In this document: positions 55,025-63,289 of the stretch, one piece after another
How the letters are laid out: every line of letters starts with the position of its first letter
How positions within the stretch are numbered: position 1 is the stretch's first letter
Origin: Arthrobacter bambusae
GTDB lineage: Bacteria; Actinomycetota; Actinomycetes; Actinomycetales; Micrococcaceae
Direction of reading: 5' to 3'
Assembly (NCBI RefSeq): GCF_022606295.1
Contig: NZ_JAHHZS010000003.1
Location: forward strand, 62,001-126,000
Length of the DNA: 64,000 bases
The notes under the pieces: generated by a model
Told to the model about the DNA's origin: nothing
The model's input: only the letters and a program-made list of their open reading frames with translations
Databases searched by the model: none
Made by a program: the position numbers and the translations under genes

Positions 55025-55890
55025 CAGCCGTCCGCCAGCATCGCCAGGACCGTTTTCGGGTCGGTGGGAACATGGGGGAGCCTCATGTCCGGGTACCGGT
55101 ACTTGACGCGCCGGAGCGCCTCCGGCCGTACCCCCGCCGTCGGCGCGTCCCAACCGACGCACTCACGGGTCAGTGTGCGCAGGACCCGCCAGCCGTCCCG
55201 GAAGGTCTGCAGATGTGAATTGCCCGAAATGCGGGACAACTCGTGGCTTGGCACCTCAGCGATCCGAAGCCCGGCCCGCGCCGCGCGGGACACCAACTCC
55301 GTCTCGATTTCGAAACCGTCGGACTTCAGTTCCAGGACCTCAAGGCACTCCCTGCGGAAAGCGATGTATCCGTAGCAAAGATCCGAGAAGTTACAGTGCA
55401 AGGCTTTGTTCGCGAGCCCCGTGAGCGCCCGGTTGCCCAGGTTGCGCAAACGCGTCAAGTCATCGGATCCGCCGCCGGTGACGTAACGGGAGCCCTTGAC
55501 GAAGTCGTGGTCGTGCTGCAGGGGCGAAACGAACCAACCGATCTCCCTCGGATCCATGCTGCCGTCTGCGTCGAGCATGACGATGATGTCCCCGGTAGCG
55601 GCGGCGAACCCTGCCCGCATGGCGGCGCCCTTGCCGGCATGCAGCTCGTTCACTACGACGACGTCGAAGCGGAGCGCGCGAGCCACATCCACAGTAAGGT
55701 CCTCGGACCGACCGTCCACGATGATGACTTCGTCCACGTACGACGGCATCCGTCTGAGCACCCACGGCAGATTGAATGCCTCGTTCAAAGTGGGAATCAC
55801 CACGCTGATCGAAGCCGCCGGGAGCGAAGTCCCTTGGGCCGAAGCGATTGGTGCCCTGCCGCTGGAAGGCTCCAATTGTCCAATGGACAT
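55024..55890 (-). CDS. GT2 family glycosyltransferase, DPM1/polyprenyl-phosphate type
   Basis: 288 aa. ISVVIPTLNEAFNLPWVL, VDEVIIVDGRSEDLT, HAGKGAAMRAGFAAATGDII and VMLDADGSMDPREIG match dolichol/polyprenyl-phosphate sugar transferases, which charge the lipid carrier. ATG 55890 follows GGGGGTGAAGG; a GTG 9 bases upstream (55899) is possible. A TACATT hexamer at 55926-55921 is a candidate -10, so this is the first gene of the six-gene operon. Confidence 0.9.
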   Translation of the reverse strand: MSIGQLEPSSGRAPIASAQGTSLPAASISVVIPTLNEAFNLPWVLRRMPSYVDEVIIVDGRSEDLTVDVARALRFDVVVVNELHAGKGAAMRAGFAAATGDIIVMLDADGSMDPREIGWFVSPLQHDHDFVKGSRYVTGGGSDDLTRLRNLGNRALTGLANKALHCNFSDLCYGYIAFRRECLEVLELKSDGFEIETELVSRAARAGLRIAEVPSHELSRISGNSHLQTFRDGWRVLRTLTRECVGWDAPTAGVRPEALRRVKYRYPDMRLPHVPTDPKTVLAMLADG

Positions 55891-56238
55891 CGCCTTCACC
55901 CCCGTCCGTTCAGCTGCACGAATGTAGAACACCTGCTGGGAAGCACCCGGGGGCCGCTTGTGCACGGTCGCCGGAAAAGGGGGCCTGGATTGTTCATGGC
56001 CGCACCTCGATTTCGCTCGCCGTTTACATGCGCCAGGTCAGGAGCATGTTCGGATGAGCATGGGACCGAACCCGTTACAGCACCGTTACACGCAGGCGTG
56101 GCTTTGCCGCGGTCGCTTCGGTCAGGTGCCTTCCGACGTCAGCGGGGACAAAATTCCATTACGAGTAAGTAGGGCATTCGTTAGGGATCCTTGATTCAAG
56201 TAGCGGCCACTCGTGACCGGGCCCGTGAACGCTGACTA
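55891..56238. promoter_or_regulatory. Divergent control region: polysaccharide operon / BTAD regulator
   Basis: 348 bases without a gene. Contents: candidate -10 TACATT for the GT operon (55921-55926), and a direct repeat CCGTTACA-N3-CCGTTACA (56072-56090, 11-bp period; GTNAC box 3). The last 80 bases before the regulator start are less GC-rich (TTGATT at 56191). No -35/-10 pair could be assigned with confidence to the regulator gene. Confidence 0.5.
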
Positions 56239-57105
56239 GTGTCTGACGACGTACCGTTTTGCCCACCAGGAATCCGACGTTCGATTGGGGTACGAGACGT
56301 GGTTTCATCACCAGACCCTCAGTGGTCCTTGACCTTGCTCAATGGTTGGACCCTGAGCAGGGATGGCCGGCGCCAGAAAGTAGCGCACCGGCAGCAACGC
56401 CTTATCACCGCGCTGGCCCTCCTCGGCGAGCGGCCGCGCACGTTCCTCTCCGGGCTTCTCTGGCCCGATTCATCCGATGCCCAGGCTGCGGTCGGCCTCA
56501 GGGTGAGTATCTGGCACATCAACCACGAGCTCCCCGGCTTGCTTGATGCCGACGGAACCACGGAAGTCTCGGTGGCTCTCAGCGAGCAGGTTCTCGTTGA
56601 TATCACCGAACTCGAGCGCGAGCTTCACGCCCCGGCGTCTGAGCTGACCGATTCGTATCACAGGTGGGAACGGCTGCGGACGGCGGAGCTGCTTCCGGGA
56701 TGGTACGAGGACTGGATCCTGGCCGAACAGGAACGCTTCCGCGCAGTGCGGACCGCAGCCCTCGACTCCATCGCCGCGTTCCATCTCAGCCAGGGAAACG
56801 CCGAGGAAAGCAAGGCCGCCACCACTGTGGCAATCTCCCTTGAACCATTCCGGGAGTCCTCGTACCAGTTGTTGATCCAGGCACACCTCGCCACCGGCGA
56901 CCTTGTCTCGGCCCTTCGCACCTACAAGAGCTATTCTGCGGAGCTGAGGCAGGAATTCGGGGTGGGCCCGTCCCCGTCCCTCGCCAAGCTCATCCGCCAT
57001 GCCGTCGGGGCGAGCGGCCGTCAAAACGCCGTCGGAGGCTTCCCGTTTACCCAGGCATTGCCCTCGAGCCACAACGTGATGACGAACCGGCGGCCGACGG
57101 CGTAG
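56239..57105 (+). CDS. SARP/BTAD-domain transcriptional regulator
   Basis: 288 aa from GTG 56239 (GTG 56299 is possible). Residues 30-120 resemble the OmpR-like winged helix of SARPs (WSLTLLNGWTLSRDGRR, LITALALLGERPRTFLSGLL). Residues 130-260 are the bacterial transcriptional activator domain: RTAELLPGWYEDWILAEQER, SLEPFRESSYQLLIQAHLAT, ALRTYKSYSAELRQEFGVGP. No ATPase domain. Such regulators bind 11-bp-spaced direct repeats; one lies in its own upstream region, facing the polysaccharide operon. Confidence 0.88.
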   Translation: MSDDVPFCPPGIRRSIGVRDVVSSPDPQWSLTLLNGWTLSRDGRRQKVAHRQQRLITALALLGERPRTFLSGLLWPDSSDAQAAVGLRVSIWHINHELPGLLDADGTTEVSVALSEQVLVDITELERELHAPASELTDSYHRWERLRTAELLPGWYEDWILAEQERFRAVRTAALDSIAAFHLSQGNAEESKAATTVAISLEPFRESSYQLLIQAHLATGDLVSALRTYKSYSAELRQEFGVGPSPSLAKLIRHAVGASGRQNAVGGFPFTQALPSSHNVMTNRRPTA

Positions 57106-57144
57106 TCAGGTCGGTCGTCGAACGCCTGTGTCCATCGGTTGGAA

Positions 57145-57798
57145 CTACCCCGCCCGCTCCAAAAGCCGCACGGCGTCGTCGTCGGTCAATTGCTCGAAGT
57201 GCTCGTAGAACGCGCCGACGGCGTGGAACTTGCCCGGCGTGTGCACGCACATCATGAAATCGCACACCCTGCTGATGGACGCCTGGGCTTCGAGGGATGA
57301 CACCGGAACGGCGGCAACCACAGTCGCCGCCCCTCCCGCGCGCACGGCCTCGACGGCGGCGCGCATCGTGGCGCCCGTCGCGAGTCCGTCATCGACAAGG
57401 ACCACAGTCTTGCCCGAGAGATCGAAGTTGATGCCGGGGTAGGTCTTCACACGCCGGAGGAGTTCTCCGCGCTCGCGTGCCTCCACCGCGTCCAGCGACG
57501 CCTGGGTGATTCCGTGACGCAACATGCGTTCCGCAAGGGGCCGGTTGAGGATGCGCACGATCCTGCCGTTGGACCACGCGAGCGCGCCGAACGCTGTTTC
57601 TTCACGCCCCGGGATGCCGAGCTTGCGCACCAGGACGGCGCCGTACGGCTGGTGGAGCTCGACGGCGGCAGCGGCCGCCACCGGGATCCCGCCGCGGGCG
57701 AGGCCCAACAGGACGGTGTCCGGCCGTTGCCGGAGCTGCGGAAGCCCCGCTGCCACGCGGCGTCCGGCGTCCGCGCGGTCCTTGAAGCGCATGCCCAT
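57145..57798 (-). CDS. Phosphoribosyltransferase family protein
   Basis: 217 aa from ATG 57798 (ATG 57792 also possible). Type-I PRTase fold with the PRPP loop TVVLVDDGLATGATMRAAVEA and an N-terminal FKDRADAGRRVAAGL typical of the COG1926 group. These proteins often accompany stress hydrolases; substrate not known. A TAGGCT hexamer about 40 bases upstream may be the -10. Confidence 0.88.
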   Translation of the reverse strand: MGMRFKDRADAGRRVAAGLPQLRQRPDTVLLGLARGGIPVAAAAAVELHQPYGAVLVRKLGIPGREETAFGALAWSNGRIVRILNRPLAERMLRHGITQASLDAVEARERGELLRRVKTYPGINFDLSGKTVVLVDDGLATGATMRAAVEAVRAGGAATVVAAVPVSSLEAQASISRVCDFMMCVHTPGKFHAVGAFYEHFEQLTDDDAVRLLERAG

Positions 57799-57871
57799 TC
57801 GTCCCACTTCCACGTCATCCAGCGCTGAATCAAGCCTACCTTTCTTGCCGGGACCGCTCGGCGCTGCCACG

Positions 57872-58294
57872 ATGGGCCATGTGAACAAGCCGATCGGTTA
57901 CTGGACCAAACGCCTGGATGCCGCATTGGAGGCGCATTTGGACAGCACCTTGGCGAGGTTGAAACTCAGCCGGAGGCAGTGGCAGACCCTCAATGTCCTG
58001 GCAGAGGCGCCACTCAGCCCCCAGGACCTTGACGGAACACTCAACCCCTTCTGGGGCGGCGACACGCGGCGTCGCGAAAATGAACTCGCCGCGATGGTGG
58101 GCCGCGGCATGATCATCATGGTGGACAGCCGCATCAGCCTCAGCGAACTGGGCCACGCGAAGCACGCGGAAGCGCAAAGATTCGTAGAAGAGGCGCGCCA
58201 GGACCTCTCGATGGGGATCGGTATCGACGAATACGCCATGGCCGTCAGCGTGCTGGAGCGCATGACGCTCAATGCGGAGCGGCTGGCGGGCTAG
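57872..58294 (+). CDS. MarR-like winged-helix protein
   Basis: 140 aa from ATG 57872 (GTG 57881 possible). PIGYWTKRLDAALEAHLDST then LKLSRRQWQTLNVLAEAPLS resembles MarR N-terminal helices, but the recognition-helix region (WGGDTRRRENELAAMVGRGM) is poorly conserved. Likely regulator of a small local set; target unknown. Divergent from the phosphoribosyltransferase gene. Confidence 0.7.
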   Translation: MGHVNKPIGYWTKRLDAALEAHLDSTLARLKLSRRQWQTLNVLAEAPLSPQDLDGTLNPFWGGDTRRRENELAAMVGRGMIIMVDSRISLSELGHAKHAEAQRFVEEARQDLSMGIGIDEYAMAVSVLERMTLNAERLAG

Positions 58295-58325
58295 TCAGCC
58301 GCTCCGCATCTACGTAGACGCCTAC

Positions 58326-59156
58326 CTAGACACCGAGGAACGCGACCGCGGCGTCCTTGAACACGCGGCTCGTCACGGCGTTGCTGTGGTTCCGCCCCGG
58401 GACAAGCAGTTGTTCAACCATGCCGCCGGCGCGGGCAGCGATGGACGCGAGTTCCGGCATCGTGACGGCGCGTTCGTCCTTATCGCCGGCCACCAGGAGC
58501 ATCGGCATGTGGGGGACGGCTTCGGCCGGATCGAACGGTTCACCCTTGATCGCTTCGATGAGCGACAAGAGCGCAAAAAGATCGTTGCTCGGCAAGAGTT
58601 GCGCCATCTTCAGCAACCCTGCCGTGGACTCGTCTTCAATGGGTGTGCCGTCCGCGAGATAGCGCTGGGCCGCCGCGAGATCGAAGGACGCCAGCGGGTC
58701 TTCCTTGTTCGGGCCGCCCAACACCAGCCGGTGCACGAGTTCGGGCTGGGTCGCCCCGAATTCCCAGGCGAGCCGGGAGCCCAAGGAATAGCCGATCACG
58801 TCGAGCCCGCTGGCAGGGTCACCGGCGCGCACGGGGCGCGCACCGGCGTCGGCAACTATCTGGAGCAGGTCCGCGCGGATCCGGCTCGGGGAGTAGGAGT
58901 CCAGGTCCTCGGGCGAACTGCTCTGGCCGTGCCCGGGAAGGTCCACCGTGATGACCCGCCGGCCGGCGGACTTGAGGGTGGAGATCCAGCCCGTGTCGCC
59001 CCAATTGAGCTTGGTCGAAGAGGAGAAACCGTGCAACAGCAGGACAGGGCGCAACCCGGTGTCGGTGCCTTCGGCAGGCTCATGGACTTCCACGAACAGG
59101 TGCGGGTCTGTCCCTTCCACCGTGTGGATGTGCTCTTCCGTGTGCCTGCCGCTCAT
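58326..59156 (-). CDS. Alpha/beta hydrolase, separate acyltransferase-like part of acetoin-type E2
   Basis: 276 aa. PVLLLHGFSSSTKLNWGDTG, DLPGHGQSSSPED, VIGYSLGSRLAWEFG (nucleophile Ser in GYSLG), an acid in LVAGDKDERA and PGRNHSNAV for His. ATG 59156 has GAGGA 8 bases upstream. It directly follows a 109-aa lipoyl protein in a dehydrogenase operon. In AcoC-type acetoin dehydrogenase E2 the lipoyl domain and an alpha/beta hydrolase are fused; here they are two proteins. Role as E2 partner is inferred. Confidence 0.85.
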   Translation of the reverse strand: MSGRHTEEHIHTVEGTDPHLFVEVHEPAEGTDTGLRPVLLLHGFSSSTKLNWGDTGWISTLKSAGRRVITVDLPGHGQSSSPEDLDSYSPSRIRADLLQIVADAGARPVRAGDPASGLDVIGYSLGSRLAWEFGATQPELVHRLVLGGPNKEDPLASFDLAAAQRYLADGTPIEDESTAGLLKMAQLLPSNDLFALLSLIEAIKGEPFDPAEAVPHMPMLLVAGDKDERAVTMPELASIAARAGGMVEQLLVPGRNHSNAVTSRVFKDAAVAFLGV

Positions 59157-59160
59157 GGTG

Positions 59161-59490
59161 TCAGTCCTCATCAAGTACGGCGCTCAGGCGGACCCGGCGC
59201 TTCGGTGCGTCATCCTGGGGAACGGTGCCCACGATGCCGGCAGTATTGTCCGGCACCTCGAACACCACCAGCGGCTCGCCGACGTTGATGGTCTCGCCCG
59301 GCGCGCCGTGGATACGGATCACTTTACCCGCCTGCGGGCTCGGCAACTCGAGGGCGGATTTGCTCGTTTCCAGTTCCACGAGCGGCTGGTTCCGTTCCAC
59401 CTGGTCGCCGGGGGAGACGAGCCAGTCCAGCACGGTGGCTTCGATGAGCCCTTCGCCAAGATCGGGCAGGGGGAAGCTGATTTCAGCCAC
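59161..59490 (-). CDS. Stand-alone lipoyl-domain protein
   Basis: 109 aa, GTG start overlapping E1 beta by 8 bases. One complete lipoyl domain, FPLPDLGEGLIEATVLDWLV ... ELETSKSALELPS, with the lipoylation Lys at about residue 44, then a short tail of 30 residues. No peripheral-subunit-binding or catalytic acyltransferase domain follows, so it cannot be a full E2. It likely carries acyl groups between E1 and a separate catalytic subunit. Confidence 0.9.
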   Translation of the reverse strand: MAEISFPLPDLGEGLIEATVLDWLVSPGDQVERNQPLVELETSKSALELPSPQAGKVIRIHGAPGETINVGEPLVVFEVPDNTAGIVGTVPQDDAPKRRVRLSAVLDED

Positions 59491-60517
59491 GTCGATACTC
59501 CAGTACTCGTTGGATCCCCAGGAGGATACGGTCAATGTTCGGAATGTATTCGTCCTCCAGGTCGCCGGAGGGATACGGCACGTCAAAGCCGGTGACGCGT
59601 TCGACGGGCGCCTTGAGCGTGTCGAAGCAGCTTTGCGTGATCAGCTGGGCCACTTCGGCTCCCAGTCCGGACGTCAGCGGAGCTTCGTGCACGACGACGG
59701 CGCGCCGCGTCTTTCCGACGGACGTCGCCAGGGCTTCGGCGTCGATCGGCTTGAGCCAGCGCAAATCGAGGACCTCGACGTCGATTCCGTCCTCCGCGGC
59801 GAGTTCGGCAACCTGCAGGCACCGGGCAACCATGGCACCCCAGGCCACGAGCGTCAGGTGGCGGCCGGGCCGGACTACGCGGGCGCCGGTGAGGGTACCG
59901 CCGTCGGAGGTGCCGACGTCGCCCTTTTGCCAGTACCGGGACTTCGGTTCCATGAAGATCACCGGGTCAGGCCGCGAGGCCGCGTACTTGAGCAGGTGAT
60001 AGGCATCGTGCGGGTCCGACGGTGAGACCACCTTGAGGCCCGGAACGTGCGCGAAGAGTGCCTCAAGGCTTTCCCCGTGGTGTTCGGGGGCGCGGATGCC
60101 GCCGAAACTGGGCACACGGAGCGTGATGGGCATCGGCAAGGTGCCGCGGCTGCGGTAGTTCATCCGGGCGATCTGGCACACGATCTGGTTGATGGCGGGA
60201 TACGCGAAGCCGTCGAACTGAACCTCCGGGATCGGGTGGAAGCCGGCCATGGCCAGGCCCACGGACATGCCCAGGATGCCCGATTCCGCAAGCGGCGTGT
60301 CAAAGACCCGGGATCCGCCGTGCTTGGCCTGCAGCCCGTCGGTGATGCGGAAGACTCCGCCCAATTGGCCGCAGTCCTCGCCGAAGACCACCGTTTTGGG
60401 ATCGTTCGAGAGGATCTCGTCCAACGCGCGATTGAGCGCCTGTTGCATGGAAAGCTTGACGGATTGGGTCTCGGTAGCCGCCGCGGCTTCAAGGATGGCG
60501 GTGGTGCTCTCAGACAT
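59483..60517 (-). CDS. 2-oxoacid (acetoin-type) dehydrogenase E1 component, beta subunit
   Basis: 344 aa. SMQQALNRALDEILSNDPKT, VVFGEDCGQLGGVFRITDGL, FDTPLAESGILGMSVGLAMAG, VEVLDLRWLKPIDAEAL and VVVHEAPLTSGLGAEVAQ are E1 beta signatures. GAGGAG lies 8 bases before the ATG, and it overlaps E1 alpha by 8 bases. Substrate (pyruvate, branched 2-oxoacid or acetoin) is not decided by sequence; the split E2 favours acetoin-type. Confidence 0.94.
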   Translation of the reverse strand: MSESTTAILEAAAATETQSVKLSMQQALNRALDEILSNDPKTVVFGEDCGQLGGVFRITDGLQAKHGGSRVFDTPLAESGILGMSVGLAMAGFHPIPEVQFDGFAYPAINQIVCQIARMNYRSRGTLPMPITLRVPSFGGIRAPEHHGESLEALFAHVPGLKVVSPSDPHDAYHLLKYAASRPDPVIFMEPKSRYWQKGDVGTSDGGTLTGARVVRPGRHLTLVAWGAMVARCLQVAELAAEDGIDVEVLDLRWLKPIDAEALATSVGKTRRAVVVHEAPLTSGLGAEVAQLITQSCFDTLKAPVERVTGFDVPYPSGDLEDEYIPNIDRILLGIQRVLEYRRG

Positions 60518-61565
60518 GTTCGGACTCCTCGCGCCAACGGGTGGCCTGGTTTTCAAGGGCGGGGGTGGTTTCCTGGAAGACGAAATCGAACATCTCGTTG
60601 CCAGGCCGGGGGCCAAGCGCTTCGATTCCGGCACGGATCGCTTCTTCCTCTGCCCGGGCGGCCTGGTGGGCGGCGGTGAGGAATGCCTCGTCGGCTACGC
60701 CCTCTGCGAGCAAGCGCTCGCGGAGGCGTTCCAGAGGGTCCGTGCCGGCGTCGATGCGCTCGTCGTCGAGGCTGCGGTACCGGCCGGGGTCGTCGGCGGT
60801 TGAATGCGGCCCGCGGCGGTAGGTCATGGCCTCGACTACCACCGGACCGTTTCCTGCGCGGCAGTGGGCGAAGGCGTTGCGGGTGGCCTCATGGACGGCG
60901 ACCACATCGTTGCCGTCCACTTGGATGCCCGGGATCCCGTAGCCCGCGGCGCGTGCAGCCACCGAGCCGCCGGCAACTTGCCGTTCGGTGGGCACGGATA
61001 TCGCCCAGCCGTTGTTCTGGATGAAGAAGACAACCGGTGCCTTCATCACGGCGGCAAAGTTCATGGCCTCATGGACGTCGCCTTGGGAGGACGCGCCGTC
61101 GCCGAAGTAGCTGAGGGCCACTCCGTCTTCCCCGCTGAGGGTCTGGCCGTGGGCCCAGCCGACGGCGTGGAGCACTGATCCTGCCACCACGGCCTGGATG
61201 GGCGCGAGGCGGCTGGCAACGGGATCGTACATGCCGCCGTGCCACGTTGCCTTGTGGGTGGACATGTACGCCACCATGTCCACGCCCATGGTCCGGGCGA
61301 CGCCCATCTCGCGGTACGTCGGAAAGGCGAAGTCACGCGCAGTGTCGAGGGCATAGGCGCTGCCGACCTGGGCGGCTTCCTGGCCGAGTTCCGGAGCGTA
61401 GCCGGGGATGATTCCCTGCCGCTGCCAGGCGACGGCGGAAGTATCGAGGTATCGAACGGCAGCCATCAGGGAATAGAGCTCCCTGAGCTGTCCGGGGGAC
61501 AGGGGCGCGGCGTCGGCTGCGGCCACGACGGGAAGAAGTGAGTCCATGGACGTGACCGTAGTCAC
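60510..61565 (-). CDS. 2-oxoacid (acetoin-type) dehydrogenase E1 component, alpha subunit
   Basis: 351 aa from GTG 61565. ThDP motif ALSYFGDGASSQGDVHEAMN ending in FFIQNN, plus QEAAQVGSAYAL, TYREMGVA and YRRGPHSTADDPGRYR. TACGAT ends 7 bases before this GTG, with no SD, so a leaderless start is proposed; ATG 61547 and TTG 61583 are alternatives. First gene of E1 alpha-E1 beta-lipoyl protein-hydrolase; no E3 is encoded here, so a housekeeping lipoamide dehydrogenase is presumably shared. Confidence 0.94.
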   Translation of the reverse strand: MTTVTSMDSLLPVVAAADAAPLSPGQLRELYSLMAAVRYLDTSAVAWQRQGIIPGYAPELGQEAAQVGSAYALDTARDFAFPTYREMGVARTMGVDMVAYMSTHKATWHGGMYDPVASRLAPIQAVVAGSVLHAVGWAHGQTLSGEDGVALSYFGDGASSQGDVHEAMNFAAVMKAPVVFFIQNNGWAISVPTERQVAGGSVAARAAGYGIPGIQVDGNDVVAVHEATRNAFAHCRAGNGPVVVEAMTYRRGPHSTADDPGRYRSLDDERIDAGTDPLERLRERLLAEGVADEAFLTAAHQAARAEEEAIRAGIEALGPRPGNEMFDFVFQETTPALENQATRWREESEHV

Positions 61566-61659
61566 TGTTTTGATCGTAGGCAATCCGCCTAATCAGCCCT
61601 AGTCAAACTGCCATGAACTGCCAGCGGTTCTGCAGGAACGCTTTACAGTTTGTGCACCT

Positions 61660-61725
61660 CCCAAGTAACTCGCAGTTGTTGTCGTTATGAGGGCTCAGAA
61701 CGACAACAACTGCGAGTCAGTTGGG
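61660..61725. repeat. 66-bp palindromic element, copy 2
   Basis: Arms 61660-61686 and 61699-61725 (27 nt each) and a 12-nt loop, the same geometry as copy 1 at 4664. Left arms differ at 4 of 27 positions and right arms at 2; the T-A pair at arm position 16 of copy 1 is G-C here, a compensatory change. It ends five bases from the stop of the amino acid permease gene. Confidence 0.85.
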
Positions 61726-61730
61726 TTTGC

Positions 61731-63113
61731 TTAGGCGTTTCGGGCGGACTTCACCTTTGCGCCGATCCTGCAAGCCACGGCGATGCATGCGATCAACAGG
61801 AACGTGCCGATCAGCTGGCCCGCGCTCTCGGCATTCGAGAAGCCCACCGCGAAGATCAGGGCAAGCAGTGCCAGTCCGAAGACCGTGAGGAAAGGGAAGC
61901 CCTTCATGCGAAGCGGCAGTTCGGTTCCTTCGCGGTCGGCGCGTCGGCGCAGGATGAATTGGGACACGAGTGCCGTACCCCACACCACGAGGCAGGTGGA
62001 GCCTACGAGGTTGAGCAAGGCAGGAAGCACGTGCTCGGGGAAGAGCAGTTCCAGGATGGTGGCGATGAAGCCGAAAGCAACGGAAACCCCGACGGCGGCC
62101 ATGGGCACCTGGGCGCCGCGCAGCCGCGACAGGAAAGCCGGCGCTTCGCCGCGTTCAGACAGGGAGAAGACCATGCGCGAGGCACCGTAAAGGTTGGCGT
62201 TCAGCGCTGAAAGCAGGGCCACGACGGCAACGAGGGTGATGGCCGCGCCGGCTCCCGGGATGCCGGCAAGGTTCAGGACACCGGCGAACGGTGATTTCAA
62301 GCCCTCGGAATCGGAGGGCAGCACTGCTGCAATGACGAAGACCGAACCGATGTAGAAAACCAGGATGCGCCACACCACCGTGCGGATGGCTTTGCCCACG
62401 CTGTGTGCGGGGTCCTGCGTCTCCGCAGCAGCCACGCTCACGATTTCGGTGCCGCCGAAGGCGAAAATCACGACAAAGAGGGCCGCCGCAATTCCGGACC
62501 AGCCGGACGGTGCGAAGTTGCCGGTCAGGTTTCCGAGGCCGGGGGAAGCTACGCCGGGCAGCCAGCCGAACAGCAATGCCGCGCCGATGACGAGGAAGGC
62601 AACAATGGCTGCGACCTTCAGGATGGCGAACCAGAATTCGAACTCACCGAAGTTCCGGACCCCGGCGAGGTTGATCGCGGTAAAGGCCACCATGAACACC
62701 AAGGCCAGCGCCCATACAGGAATGACCGGCCAGACGGAGAACAACAGCCCTGCTGCGCCGAGCGCCTCTGCGGCGATGACCACCACCAGCTGCAGCCACC
62801 ACAGCCAGCCGACCGTGGATCCGGCCGTCTTGCCCATGGCCTTTTCCGCGTAGACCGAGAAGGCGCCGCTGTTGGGGTTGGCGGCCGCCATCTCGCCCAG
62901 CGCCCACATCACCACGATGATCAGGGTCCCCGCCACAAGGTAGGAGATGAGTACAGCCGGGCCGGCCGCGTGGATTCCGGCACCCGAGCCGAGGAAGAGT
63001 CCCGCGCCGATGGCGCTGCCCAGGCCCATCATGGTGAGCTGGCGCGGCTTCATCGAGTGGCCAAGGCCTTGCGAAGGAATGGAGGGTCGAACAGCGGTGG
63101 ACTTCGTTGTCAT
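61731..63113 (-). CDS. APC-family amino acid permease
   Basis: 460 aa, 12 membrane helices. The family start is KPRQLTMMGLGSAIGAGLFL with GSGAGIHAAGPAVLISYL, then MWALGEMAAANPNSGAFSVYAEK and ALNANLYGASRMVFSLSERG, resembling GabP/AnsP/ProY transporters (AAT group). Proton-coupled uptake of an amino acid or GABA is expected. It is divergent from an Lrp/AsnC-type regulator that probably controls it. Confidence 0.93.
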   Translation of the reverse strand: MTTKSTAVRPSIPSQGLGHSMKPRQLTMMGLGSAIGAGLFLGSGAGIHAAGPAVLISYLVAGTLIIVVMWALGEMAAANPNSGAFSVYAEKAMGKTAGSTVGWLWWLQLVVVIAAEALGAAGLLFSVWPVIPVWALALVFMVAFTAINLAGVRNFGEFEFWFAILKVAAIVAFLVIGAALLFGWLPGVASPGLGNLTGNFAPSGWSGIAAALFVVIFAFGGTEIVSVAAAETQDPAHSVGKAIRTVVWRILVFYIGSVFVIAAVLPSDSEGLKSPFAGVLNLAGIPGAGAAITLVAVVALLSALNANLYGASRMVFSLSERGEAPAFLSRLRGAQVPMAAVGVSVAFGFIATILELLFPEHVLPALLNLVGSTCLVVWGTALVSQFILRRRADREGTELPLRMKGFPFLTVFGLALLALIFAVGFSNAESAGQLIGTFLLIACIAVACRIGAKVKSARNA

Positions 63114-63289
63114 TCGTGTTTGCCTTCTTGTGGATGGTTTGTCAGCTGGTCCTCGTAGGACTTATCGAATTTACCGCTTCCGAAGGAAAGTGGCGAAAAA
63201 CACTCATGAGAGGATGGTTACAAGCTGGTGCAACATCTGGGCATGGAGTGCCGATTTGTATAGCTCATGGGCGGAAGTGGGAAAAACTG

